DNA of 64,000 nt from Trichobilharzia szidati (lineage: Eukaryota; Platyhelminthes; Trematoda; Strigeidida; Schistosomatidae). The notes below the pieces were generated by a model, which saw only the letters and a program-made list of their open reading frames with translations, ran no database searches and had not been told where the DNA came from. Positions 36,301-51,300 of the stretch are shown here, piece by piece. A program made the translations under genes and the position numbers. Position 1 is the first letter of the stretch. Every line of letters begins with the position of its first letter. The stretch spans positions 116,738,110 through 116,802,109 of the forward strand of contig OX235279.1 in NCBI GenBank assembly GCA_944472155.2, written 5' to 3'.

Positions 36301-39300
36301 AAGAAATTTCATATATATATATTTATACATCACATAATTTACCTTCTTCACAAGTCGGTCCACGTTTTCCCGGCGGGCATTCAAACAAACATCTTCCACT
36401 CACTGGATCACAACCATTGGGACAATCGAAACATGTCATCATGCAGTTCAAACCGAAATACGATGGTGGACACGGTAATATACATTCAGGCGGTCGATAA
36501 CCAGGTTTGCAAACACATGCACCTGTCTAAATAATAAATATGATCAAAAAAACATTTAAGTATACTTACTACTGTGTTTCGAGGAAATTTATGTGTTATG
36601 AATAAAGATGCATTGTAAAAGTGTTTTTGGGAAAAATTGGCAAACCAGCTGTTGTCTATCTATAGTAACTCAACCAATCCTTATTGAAGCAATTCCTGTG
36701 ATACTCTGTAAGAAGCAGAAGCATTCAAAGCAGTAGAATCCGAAAATATGACCCTGAATAGGTGAACCGAACTATAAAATGTTATTCATTCGATAGGAGG
36801 GTTCTCTCAGATTCAACCGAATTGAAACACTATAATTACTTCTTGAAATATACTAATGTTTCTGGCGAGCAACACATCTTCGAGTTATATTTTATTTGAC
36901 AAGGACTATGGTTTCCATTGTTTCACAGTCCAATCTTGTTACTTAAATATAGAATAAAGTAATATAAATGCATCTAGGTGAAATTAATGTCAGAGTCACA
37001 TATAGGCTAAAATGCCTCATTTTCATTAATGGGAATTTTCATGAAAATCAGCTAAATACTACAACTGCATCATTTTCTTTACACTGGTTGTTGGAACTGG
37101 ATTCCCCTCCAAAGATAATGTCTTCAGACACTAAAAGTGTCTGATATTTACTTCGTGTGTATAAAGAAATACTTCAGACACAGAAGCGTTGAATGTAATC
37201 GTCATTAAACTCCAGCAGTGTGTATATGCAATTTCCAGGAAATTAATTCTCCTCTTAAGATTAGAATTTGCGTCATTCAGAGCTACAATCATAACGCCTC
37301 TGATGAGCAGTTGAGACCTGACTGATCTCATGTGGTCATCTCAGTAACTGGTCGATGGATCATAATTCGGTCTACCACCTAGCATTGTTTAAGACAGTTC
37401 GGCCAGGCTTAAACAAAATGCAGCACTTTTAAGAAATAATGCTTAAGTCGTAATCCCTACAGCCTATAAATCTTATGATCTTGTTGGCTCTGATGGATTA
37501 ATCCATTTAGTCATCTAAAATAATCCACGCTAATTTCATTATGAAGGCAATTTCCATAAAAAGTGAACACACCTGAGGATCACAACCTTTTGTATTTCGT
37601 CCATTTTCTGAACACTCTGAAGGACACTTTAGGCTGCACATTTCACCCCATGTATTTTCTGGACAACTTAAATGACAGTGAGATCCATACATTCCTGGAG
37701 CACATGTACAGTGTCCTTTTGCGCGATCACATTGATTCGTTGCACAATGACTTGGACATAAGCGATCACATTGAGGTCCCCAGAAACCCGCTTTACATCC
37801 AGATAGTTCACATCTTGTCCCATGACTGCCTAAGGGGCAGTGACAAATTCCGTTTGTAGGATCACAAGGAATATTATTTGCGCAATCACAGTACTGCCGA
37901 CAATCCACGCCCCATAAGCCCTTTTGAAATAATAGAATATAAGGGTAGACTAGTGATAGATGTGCTGATAGTATTAGGAATTAAAGGTGATTTTGATAAC
38001 GCATAAATTAGGAAAGATTCGCATCTGGTTTCGGCTGACTTATGTATGCATCTGTTTTCGTTGTCCGGTTTGAAACGTGATAGTAAACTTTAAAATTAAC
38101 ACATCAGATTCAAAAGTATCGATTGAATGGTCTTTCAGCTCCATTCAACTGACTGCTCTAATCAGCAGCTTTAACTGAAGATAATGTAGTTCGCCAGAAG
38201 TATACACTGATTGCGTCTAGTGACTGAACAGTTTACACAATTCAAACTTTTCAAATTCGAGGAAGATGAACAAAATTGACTTATCTGAAATCTAAAGCTG
38301 CTAGTCGCTGTTACGAATTTCAACAAAACAATGGGAAGGCGTAGTTTATCGAATACACATAATATATTGTCTCAGCATATTTCGGACATTCTGACTACAC
38401 ACATACTTGCCATGCAGATTTATATAAAAATTAATGAAGTATGAAAGGTCAAGATTGAATAAATATAGGTCAAATTGTTTATAATTGGCGTCTAAATCAT
38501 CAACAAATATATTTTATAAGAAAAAGACGTAAACAACCAAATATCTCTAATCTTGTTCGTCTTACAAAGTTACATATCGAAAATGTTGAACATACATTAC
38601 AAGGACTACTTGTTTTTCATACCAATGCGTCACTTATCCGAATTATCAATAATATGCCACATGAAATTCATTCAGTTTTGTAAAGATGTTAGTCAGAAAA
38701 CAAAGACAAATATACAAAATAAGTTGAAGAGTTCAATTGATGATCAAAACCGCGTAGATCTTTTTCCGGTGAATCCTGGTAAATATTTCCAAATCTTTCT
38801 GATATTACTCTATCTACTCATCAGAAACAAGCTTTATACCTTGGGCTTGCTAAATGGTTAGTAGAATTATTGCATCCCGTCAAAACAAAATTCAGTAAGT
38901 ATGTGTTAAAAGATACATTTGAACTGGTTAATTTTCTTGACGATATTAATATTATGAATAAGAATGTGTACTCTTTTGATGTAAACTCTTTATTCATTAA
39001 TGTGCCTTTGCTTAAAACAGTTGACATTTTGTGTGATTTCATTTCCACACACATTTTTTTCATCCCGTTCCCTATATCTTATTTAAGGAATTTATTACTT
39101 CTATGTACTAGCAATGTTAGGTTTACTTTTGAAGGCGACTGTTTCCGTCAGGTTGGTAGTGTTGCTATGGGAAGTCCGTTAGGGTCCCTTTTAGCAGATA
39201 TCTGTATGTCGTACACTGAGAGTTTATCGGAGGATTTAATTGAAAATGTGCCACTTAATAGAAGGTATATAGATGACATTGCAATCATAAGTGATAAGCC

Positions 39301-42300
39301 TTGTTCTGCCACCTCAATTTTAAATCGAATGAATGAAGTTCAGAATAGCATATCACTTACAGCTGTAGAAGAGGAAGATAATTGTTTATCTTTCCTAGAC
39401 ATATTGCTTAGTCAACGGCTTGATGGGTCGATAAAACGATCTATTTGTAGAAAACCTACCTGGACAGGACAGTAAATTAATTACCACGGTTTCTGCAGTG
39501 TTAGTTTCAAAAGAGCCTTAGTAAGGTGCCTCGTCAGTAGAATTCAACAAATATGCACTGAAGACACACTTGATGAAGAAGAAAGACAGTTGACACAAAA
39601 TCTGGTTGATAAAAATTATCCAGATAAGTCCATCAGGAGATATAAAGTAGTCAGAACACCAAGACCCATTTCCAACTCTCTTCTAAGAAAGACGTGTACA
39701 TCAAGCTACCCTAAATGGGAGATCATAGCAGCTTGACAACTAGATAAAGATTGAACGCTACAGTTAAAAAGACTTTTTATGTAGCTAATGTCATAATAAC
39801 TGGGAATGTGAAGCAATTATATCTATCTAAGCCCTTCGAACATGCGAAAAATGATGTCACATCCCACTGTATTTGCCATTTTGAATGTACGTGTGGACAC
39901 ACATGCATAGGGAGGACTCATCGATTTCTGTAAGTAAGGGCTGGCTTCAGAGCATATTCCTGAATGGCTCCAGAAGTAAACAGAATCTCCAGAAACCATT
40001 AGTGGTGAGAATAGTAGACCTAGCTCCTTTATTGCGAAACATATTATAGAGACAAGACATAAAATTGACGTTTACACATCTTTTAAACCTATCTATAAAA
40101 CGTGTTCGGAGCGTATCCTAAAGTTTGTGGAAGCCCTAGCTAGCAATTAGAAAGTTTAAGCCACCTTTATGAGCACAGAAACAATTCGTCATCACACTAA
40201 ACCTTCCTTGGTAAACTTTGCTTTGATACCATAGCAGATGTACTATTACCTCTGTTATTTGGTTCAGTGATCTTCATTCTTATTTTGACCTTCAATATGT
40301 CCTTTTAACTTGACCTAAGTCTATTTTCTCACCTCTTAACTCTTTATTAATTTCACACATATTCCTATGACAAGTCCGTGTGTGATCAGATTGATCGAAA
40401 TGTGTTGCGCAAATACATTACACGATTCAGACAAATTACGTCTTCTTATTGCTTTATCTAAATTCATAAAAAGAACTAATTGTTTTAAATTTTGAAGGAG
40501 AAGGCTTCTTCCATGCACCATCAGAAGATTAAATAAACTTGTTAACCTTAGGTGTAAAATTATCGTCGAACACGACACGTTAGAATTTTATGAATTATGC
40601 ATTAAAAATCATTCTTTCTCTAGGCAATTTTGTAAACAACCAAGAAAATTTTCCTGTCGACGATTATTTTCACAAGCTGTTCAATCGTAATTATATTTAA
40701 CAAAAAAATCATAAGACCAATCAGAGACTGGGCAAATTTGTCCCCGAAAATGTATTACGTGATGTAAGATGTAATCTCGAAGTGGTGACTATTTGGAAAT
40801 TAGAAAAGGGGAAGAAGTTGCTTCTTTTTATTATGTAAGTTTACTTTTATCATTATTTTTTATCGTTATTATTCTCATCATCCTTATTTTATTATCACTC
40901 TATTACTGTTCATTATTAACACTGCGTTTTCTTACAGGTTTTATGTAAAAACACTTTGTCGTCTTTGCGCTAGTTCCATTCTACACAATCATACTGATTA
41001 GTCATTTTCTCATACTCGTTGCGCCATCCTAACTTCTTTCCCTTTTCTAAATTCCAATTAGTCACCACTTCGAGATTACATCTTACATCACGTATAGATT
41101 TCCGGGGACAAATTTGCCCAGTCTCTGATTGGTCTTATGATTTTTTTGTTAAATATAATTTCGATTGAACAGCTTGTGAAAATGAATCGTCTACAGGAAA
41201 ATTTCCTTCGTTGTTTGCGTCTTTTTCTTATGACTCAATATGGGAATATTTCTCTCAAAGATGTTTTAAATATAAGTCTTAAAGAAAGGCTGGAATCAAT
41301 TTTATGACTCATCTTTATGATGTGGTTTACGAGAGACAGCGTTGGACATACATTTCCAGGTTGATTGGAGATAGATGATATCATTTCAGAGACTTTGGGA
41401 TCTGTAAATATGTTGAGAAAGTAGAAGAGTTTTAGATACTACTCTCCTTTATTCATCTGGTTCACCAGTTATATCAAATTTATCTTTGGTATGTTACATT
41501 TTTTTCATTGCCTTATGTACAGCTGCGTCGGTGCCCCAGTGGTAGCCAACTACGCCTGTGGTTCGGCATTCGATCCTCGGCTGACGCACACCTTTACCTC
41601 GCTAATCTAGTAATAACACTGGTAAAGAGGGGAGGCTGGGCATGAGGCTAGTAACCCCATCCCGTAAAAATAAGAACACCACTGCTACCGAAACTTCAAA
41701 GCTTTAGACTGAATCCTTATGTTCCACTTGGAACGTAAAGGGACAAATTAAAAAAAGTAATAATAAGTAAATGAACAGGTACTGTGGAAATGAAAGCTAA
41801 AGTGCATACGAAGTTGATGATAATAAACACGTAAATTTCTTCCCAGGCAATCAAGACAGGTGCTGTTATTCTGTCTTCCACACCTTAGTAAGGAGTTTCA
41901 TTACTTGGGCCGACATTTTGTGCTTCTCAAAAGCAGTTCTCAGATTCTGAGATCCATGCACAATTTGAAGATTTATGTGACTGACTAAAATGTCTTGTTT
42001 CTGTTTCCGTTGATCACCAAGGTTGACTGGAAGCTATGCTAGTTATTAATGTTCACCAATTCTGTAATGGTCGTCTAACCCAGGAAAGCATCTCAACACT
42101 TTTAGGCCTAAATCAATTGCAGAATAACAATGACATTCATACAACTGGTTCCCTTGATAAATTTCGATAAAGAAAGGAAGACGAAATTTGCAGTATAAAA
42201 TGATATCATTCTATTTCACAGGTTCTCATCAGCTGCAGACTACCTGAAATTACAATGGTTATATATATATAACTTTTGAAAAGAACTATAGATTTATTGA

Positions 42301-45300
42301 CAAATAACCATGTTTGTGCTCTATTTGGAGCGTTTTTTAACTGTGCCTCTCTAAAGGAATTTTCCAACGGCTATACAGTAGACTGCGAAGATCAGTTCCC
42401 TGCTTTCAGATCACAATGAGTCGGTTCTTCTAGTTACACTGTGGTCCTTCAAAATCCGAGAAACTCAGTATTCCTCTACTCCTGGAAATGTCAATGTGCA
42501 AGTCTTCAACACACAACCTTGTTAAATGGTTGGCTGAAATGCTGGCTCCCGAATGAAGTTTCTGAGGGTTTGGTCTAAAAGAAACTTTTGATTTAACCAG
42601 CTATCTTCAAAAAATTAAGATAAAACTCTAAATCATGTTCTTCTTTTAGAAATGTCCCTTTGTTACAGACAATTAATATTTTAAGGTGGTTGTACCTAAA
42701 CAAAAATTATTACCATTTTCCACACCATATTTATCACTAGTAAAGATAAATTAATATATATAGGGATCCCTTTAGTCCCAATATGGTCATGGATATACGT
42801 AAACACAACGGGATGTTACATTATCGTTCTTGTGGGTGATGTCACAATGTTCCGTAAAACTGGTACGGCTCTGCTAGATGCACAAACTTTTATGAAGCAC
42901 TTGAAATGAATACGTTTCATATGCTATCATATCTCGTAATTGGATAGCTAACAAAATGAATTAAACTTATGTATGAGTAACATATATAAGAAATTTGAAA
43001 TTATATTTATCTAACTGTTAAGGCTTTAATAATTAGTCATTATTAGCTAAATAGATAGTGACAAACAGGAATACGTTAGAGGTGCTTATTTTTATTAATG
43101 AATTCCGTTTACCTGAGTTATACAATTACTGGACAGAAGGAATTTGAAAAATGTTCCTTGAAACCTTTGAAATGAAAACTGAAAATTATGGTTATTAACA
43201 GTCACGGAAAATTTTTTTTTATTCCTTCACGTTCCCAGTGGAACATAGGGCTTCAAGCCAGAGACTTGAAGTTTCTGTAGCAGTGGTGATTATTTTTACA
43301 GGATGGGGTTGCTAGCCTCATGCCCAACTTTTTAATTTTGCCGTAGCGAGGTAAAGGTGTGCGGCGGCCGCGGATCGATTCCCGGGCCATGTGCATGGTC
43401 GGCGAGCGTCCCAACCGCTATGCCACCGACGCGACTCATTGATATAATTACCCAGAATATCTCAAACAAACTGATACAAAAAATACCAATAGCCTTAATC
43501 TACAATCAGTATTAACCTCCAGAATTCCTGTGATACCTAACTTTTGTCTTTTGCTAATTGTTGCCAAAGTAAATCGCTTGTCTTGAAGAAATTTACATTT
43601 CACTCCAAGATACCAAGCCACTTCATTCAATAATGAAGGTGGTGTTTTTAGTACTAAACTAGTAATAACAGGATTGATCTCATGGAGGGATTGACGTTGT
43701 CACGTAATAGCATCTAACGTAACTATCTAGACCTAAGCGCTAACATACATCCATACAGCAGATATGGATTCTGATTAGTAAGTTAAGTGAAAGCATGTAA
43801 CGGCAATTTACTTTCAAAATAAATCAGTAATGAAAGGTTTACATAAATTTACGCTTCTACCTTTGGACATTTCTCTTCACATCTTATTCCCCTATATCCA
43901 GCTGCACACTCACATCCTGTTAAATCTCTGTTACACTGACCACCATTTTCACAATGCGAACATGTGAAACTACAGTCAGGTCCAAAGCGTCCAGGTGAAC
44001 ATAAACGGCCTCCTATAACAGATGAAATTAGATAGCTTTAATTAACAATCTGGTCTGAATATATTACAAAATGAATAATTTTCCAAAGAAACAATTTCAC
44101 AACAACAAGAACAGTCATCCCAAACAACGACATTTAGTTCATGCTTAAAATCAACAACTACAGAAATAAAAAGATAAAGGAATGACAACTGGTTTTACTT
44201 TCACACTTGAAGTTCATCTAAGTTACATAAAACTGAATTTATTCTGGTGTTTTAAAAAATAGGACAAATACTCGCCAAAGACATTGGCTAGCGGTAGCAC
44301 TATATCGTGAATTGGCAGAAGTTGGAATTCATGGGCCATTGGATTGGGTCCCAGTGGCTTAATGGTCTACTAGCTCATCATGTAACAAGAAGGCCCTGCG
44401 TTCGAAACCCGGTGGGTGCGTACTGATGAAGAGTCCCAGACTAGGATGGAACAGATGTCCAGTACTCCGAGGTTTTCCAATACTCCTCTAAATGATGTCA
44501 GCTCATGATGAAATCCTGTAAACAAATAGGTAACTATTTACCCCACTAGGTGGCTTGTTTCTAAAATGATTCAGGCATTTAGTAAAAGCCATGCAATTGA
44601 TGGTGATTGTTTCTTATCGTTATGAAATTCATTAATCCTGTATCCGGGCTATATATACGGTTCAGCTTGATCCGATCTAATTGTGGGCTTATTACAACTT
44701 ATTTACTTTTTTCTTTTCAAATGATATATAATTCAAAATAAGTGTGAACAAAGAGATCTCTTTGCGTAAATTCACTTCAAAGCCGCACAGTTATCTAAGG
44801 GTGTTTATATATACACTGATAACAGAGGTCAAAAGTTATTGTTAGTTGGTAAGAAAATAAATAGAAGTGTAAGAGTAATAACTGTGTTTGCGAATTTGAG
44901 AATAATCTTATGTGATAAGGATGGCTGACAACTGATTTCTCATATGTCCTGATTCAAAATTTCACATGGTTATCATTCAACGTCACCAGAAAGCGCACAC
45001 TAATAACCCAAAAATAGAACAAATCAAGGACAGTTTAGTTGTTCTGACAGTTAGCAATGATTTATTCTGGAATATGTCTGATATATCAATGGCATTTTTT
45101 TTATTACAGCTTGGTTCCACACCATATTTTTGGTATAAGTATGGAATTTGCAGCATTTGATAATGGTAGCCCAAATTTCTTAGGCCGACCAATTAATATC
45201 AGATGTGCTTCGGCAGGCGGTCGAACCCCAAACAATGTGCATGGTTTGCGAGAGTCCTAACCGCTGTACCACCGACGCACAGTTTGTGACTATTACGATA

Positions 45301-48300
45301 ATTCAAATCGTCAGAAAAGATAAATGTCAAGTAATTAGTTTAGATAGTATTCGGATCACAATGTAGATTGTGTGAATTTTAGGGACGTGAGCCATTAGTT
45401 CTCGACTCAGGGACAGAATATTACAAAGTCGGAATTATGCATAATCTTTCTGATGTAACTTCCACTTGAAGTAAATAAAGTGATTCTTCATTCCCGGATA
45501 AACAGCCACAAATGATTAAAACTGCATTAAACACAACGCACATGCATTTCTTTACACAATACATTCAGTGGTGCACAACAATGAAGACAAACCGATAGGG
45601 GAATCACTTTGGTAAATGGATGAGTCGTCCTGTTGCATCACTAAACATAAATATAAATAAGGAATACTGTATAAGTAATTCTACTGCTTTCGTAAAAGCA
45701 GTCAAAAACTTTAAGCTGACAGGCCATCCTATTTAATTAGTAAAATTCTGACTGTTATTCATCATATCAAACCAACTGTCACATGAAGTAACTGTGATAT
45801 AATGCATAATGTACATATCAAACTCGAACAGTTTCTTTTAGTGCACATAGTTAAAAGACCTCAATACAGAATGAAAAACTTAACCAGAACTTTTCGGCTT
45901 TCAATGATTTCCTGCTAAATGTTAGTACTTGATATCTTTTCTGAAGAAAAATAGCAGATATTTGTGGTTCTTAATTTAGAAATTTTTGACAAAAAGGGGC
46001 TCAATAATTCTTCACATGGAGAAAATCACGTTTGCAATTTTAAATGCAGTACTTCGAATGTGAGGAAAAGAAAGAGAAACAGTCCAAGAAGTTATTGTTG
46101 GATGAAATAGCCTAAACGGCTACTCGACAGTCACAGGGTTTTTACCATCATCATTTTAGACCTAGAATACATCCACCTCTGACTGACTTTTTATATTTGG
46201 TGAAAGTATAAATTTGAGAACGGTCAGTTGCAAATGTCAGAAAATAATTATTGTTATTATGAACTACGGTATTCTCAGAATGAGGTAATGGTGAGTGTAT
46301 GATGCCTGAGAGTTAAAAGTATTCAGTGGAGGTGCATTTTACACAAGCATTTCAGTGGTATTTAGATGTTTTCTATTGATGTGTACACAATGCAGATATA
46401 CTGGGGCATCTTTCGTTTAGGTGTTTACCCTTAACCGAAGTTGAACTGCTTTGGATGTAAAATGTAGGCACTTAGATACCACCCTGTTCAAATACACTTT
46501 CGGAATGTCTGTCTATTTGTTGGACCAATTATAGATATCCAGAAACTGCAAGTGATTATTATTTTTTTCCCTTTCCCACATGTAATATTGACAGGATCTT
46601 GTCGACACCTCAATAGTCAACATTAGTTTGTTGTGTAATCCACCTACAAATTACTTTCAGTCGGTTATTAGAAGTTATAAAGAACAAACCAAACGAAATT
46701 TTTGATTAATCTACTGACTTGAATCAAATGACGTTCGTAATTTTGAAAATTGATGAATTTCACCGGTAATTCTCTGAGTTGGTTTCATGGTGAGCTGTTT
46801 ACGATTTTGATTAGACGGAACAAATAGGGCACTAGAATCATCACGTACATAACCAGAAGAACCTGTAGACAAACGAAACCAAATATATGAGTAAGTGGTT
46901 AGGAAGGATTCATTTATTCTATTATAACAAATGAGATTCATTTATGCGAATTAAAATGAGGATTATTTAGAGCTTTTGATATTTTTTATTTTTTATTTTT
47001 ATTACAGCTTGATTCCACACCGTATTTTTGTTACAGGTATGGAATTTTCAGCATGTGATATCGGTAGCCCAATTTCGCAGGCCGACCATTGATATCGGGT
47101 GTGCGCCGGCAGGGGATCGAACCCCAAACCATGTGCATGGTTGGCGAGAGTTCTAACCACTGTGCCACGACTGAACTGTCGTTTTACTAGACAATGTGAG
47201 TTCGTCAAATAAAATGGTTACTGTCATGTGATCTATTTGCATAAAATATATTGTTTCAAAAATATCATTTCAATAAGCATCAAAATTTAGGTGGTCATCT
47301 ATTCATAAATTATTTACAAGTGATCATTATAAGTTGCTGAAAACTAGGCGATTTCAACTAAAATTTAATGCCAGCATAAATCTATCTTCAGCTCACTTTG
47401 TAATCGCTGGTTTTCGTGACAGCATTTTTTGCTGAAAGGTTAGAGACCACTGACTGACACTCTTAAACTTACGTATTTTTGCTGCTTAGTGCATAGTTAT
47501 ATATTTAATTTCCAGATATCACAGCGACCATATTTCTCCTAAGATTCTCTGTCACACCACTCATTAGTTCTCTTCGAAAGGTTGAAATACTAGTGGAATC
47601 GGTCTTTTGCTTTCCTTGTTAACATGCTCAACAAGATACTGTGAATATGAAATAAACTATAACTGTCCACAAACAGATTGTGTTTGGTATTGACTGTATA
47701 GCCGCAGGAACCAAAACATAAGGCAGTATATGAATGAAACTATTTGTTATCTCATATTTACAGTATCAAGCTCAAGCATCTTATCAGTATTGCCGCTGCT
47801 TATTTGTTTCTGAAAGGAACGAATTTCGAATGTCTGAATAGTGTGTCCTTATTATACACCACTAGTTGCTTTAACCCTAAAGGCAGTCTATGTATATGGG
47901 GGAGACAGCATAATTGATTTTTATATTTATCTCTGATTTTATTTCAGATAAATACCTTCGAAATGATTTAGTTAAATAATAAGCAAATGTATCACTTCAT
48001 TGAAAGCACACGAATGCATTTAGTACTTCTCTTTAAGAATGCCAGTAATCTTACTGACCTCAGTATTCCTTCAGAGTGAACTTTTTTTAAGTATGACCTG
48101 TCAGCAATTATAACTTTGTGTGCACGATAATGAACCATGTTGGATGTAAAGTCTTAAGATCAAGCATCTGGATAAATAGGGCACAGACCAATTACTACTC
48201 ACGTTTTCTAAACGTGAAAATATTGTTTTATGATTTAATCGAAGAGAAATGTTTACGAGATGAATAATGCTACAATTTTCGAGGCCTTTAATTACACAGA

Positions 48301-51300
48301 AGTCAGGCGTTTATATATTCAGCGGTGGGAACAACTACAAAAGTAATTCTACTTACGTGAACATGTACGTCCATCGGGATTTAATTCGTCACCAAAATCA
48401 CATAAGCACCTATGCCCTCCAATTGTATTCACACACTGGAATTCACATCCACCATTGTCATCCAGACATTCATCAATATCTAGGAGGAAGTGCATTTTGG
48501 AGACAATATCGGAAATAATACTTTCAACTCAGAAAGTAACTGATGAAATTTAATTATTTTCTGAATTACTTAAGTTTAGAGTTACACTAGCAACCATATC
48601 TCGTATAAATTTTCAACTCTATTCTGAAAAAATTTAATATAAAAGCATCCATCACATATTGAGAAGTTATGTGAGCTATCTTAATATGGGTAGTTTTCTC
48701 GCTGGTTGATCTCATTGAACTGATACGCTCCATCTCTATTGATACAATGGCCACTAGTTCTCATTTTTCGACAAGCTTTAAGACTGTCATGTTCTGATTC
48801 AGTTGATTCCGGCTAGCGATTGGGTCCAGAACACGTGTTATGTTTTATTCGGGACTCGACAGATGGACGTCCCTGAATTCTTAGTGAGCGCTACATTCAA
48901 CCAAACAACAGGAGTTCAACTGTCTTAGCTTGTTTAGGGGAGACTTATTCAGCTCTCACGTGCAGCTGATAACAGGCTTTAAATCCAAGTACCGTGCTAT
49001 TTAGCACATTTTAACAAGATATATTCATAACCTGTAGGAAACTCAAAGTTATTTCTAAAACTTAAAATCTATATTAAGCAGTGACAAGAACAAGGACTTC
49101 AGCTGTAAAGGTCTTTATGTCCCAACTTGTTATGAACCTTGGTCATAGAAATAAACTAGTCTTTTGTCCTCAATCTTCCATGGAATTACAACTATTATGC
49201 ATTTGTACTTGAATTGGAAACCTCTAATACTTCCAAAGTTAAACACATTCCTATAGTATAATCCGTATCTCTTATTTGTTCAGTATGTTACTTTTTATTT
49301 CACTTGACAGCGCAATTTTTGAGCTCCAAAAGGTAACAGTTCAACTTTATAAGTTTAACTTTTAGTTTTAATGAATGCTCAATTATTATTATTATTTCTT
49401 TTAGTTCCTAGAGGAACATAGTGCTTCAACCGTGCGTCTCCATTGCGTTGGGTTCTCCCCCAACGTTTTCACTTTGCTCCACGTCTGCCCACATGCTTTT
49501 ATCTTCTCTTCACATGACCTCCTCCATGTCACCCTTGGACGACCAACTCACCGCTTTCCGTTAAGGTTGCACTCGAAGGCCTGTCCTGTGGTGTCACTTG
49601 ATGGTTTTCTCAGAGTATGGCCAATCCACCTCCGTTTATTCCTGCTAATTTGTTTCACAATTGGTTCCTGGTTGGTACGCTTCTTGAGACCTCTGTTGCT
49701 GATCTTTTCTGGCCATTTAATCTTAAGTATTGAGCGAAGACAGCTGTTGATGAAGGTCTGTAGTTTGTTTGAGGTGCTGTTCATGACGCGCCAAGTCTCT
49801 GCTCAATTAGTCGAGTAATACTACTTTTATCACCGCAAAGCCACCGTAATTCTAACTTGAAGATAACCTACAAGCGTATGTGAAAATGAAGTCAAAGAAA
49901 GTCAATTCTAGTTCATTAGGAGTAGCAGACTTGTATGAAGTTAGCGGTCTAATTGGTTAACTGTTTACCGTCATTTGATATTAATCTGAGTGAATGTGTT
50001 TCGAAATACAATCATTTACCTTGACATGAATGCCCATCTGGACTTATTCGAAATCCTGGTTGACATTCACAGCGGTATGTTCCTGGTTCATTGATGCATA
50101 CAACAGCTTGACCATAACATTTAGCTTCACCAATTAAGCATTCATCACGATCTAGTTAGAATAAAACGAAAGTATAAGTTTGGATAGTATCAATAAAACA
50201 GCCAAAAGAAAAGTAATCTTTAAATGTACTGAATCTACGAGAGCACAATTTACAAAAAGCATAGTCACGGAATACACAGATTGGATCATAGGAATCATTT
50301 AAAAGACGGTTGCAGTATAGAAAATTTTCTTTTCGTTGAAGTCATTGACTAAGCTGTACATTCCTGTATGTATAGTAAGTGCATGAGAAAGTTCCAGAAC
50401 TATTTCCGGTCAAGGGTTAAGTTGATACATTGACCTTACCATGCATCCACTTGTAAAACGTGCTCGGCAAAACTATCTAGCTTGATTAGCAACGGCAAGG
50501 GTGCATGCAATTCGGTAACAGATCATCTGGTGAATTCTGCACATTCAACTCCATTTGAAAAGTCCTTCAAAGTCATATACAAGATCCAGTCAAACCTCTT
50601 AAAGTGTGTGAAATTAAGGTATATAGGAAGAGGTAGGGCGCTAGCGATCCAAAAGCTCAACCTCACTCTGTGTATTCAAAAGAAATACGTCCAACCGTTG
50701 TTCCTACCGCGGTCATCTTGAAATGTCAATCCCACCAATAATTATTATCTTATCACCTTTTTTATCCAACCTTCCTGTTTATTTCTGTTATTTTTACGTT
50801 TTTTAATTTCTATCTAGACTAGACTTGTTCGTTTAACCGAACTTCCTACCTATTTTGTTATTACAACTTTTTTAATCCGTAATTGCACAGTCAAGTTTTC
50901 CAGTAATTATCATCTCACTGTGTCTTTTCTACACGATCTTTCAGAGTATTACATTTTGTAACTTTATTAATTTAACCTTTGACCGGAAATAGTTGTGGAG
51001 CTTTCTCACGCAAATATATTATAAATACACGAATGCACAGCCTAGTTGATGATTTCTTCAAAAATCATGCTATTTATCTGAAAATTTATTTTAATCGAAT
51101 TCGAAGTTTAGGTAAAACTACATTCAATTAATAAAAGCTACTGAAAAGAAATGAGTTGCGCTTAGCTAACATTCAAGTCACTGTGGAGGTATTTTCGATG
51201 TCTTTAGGAAAAAATATTTTCTGTGAACATGACATCCACTTAACTGCAAATTTAGGTTTTTTGTAGGATATTTGTAACTATGAGGAACTTTAGATAGTAT

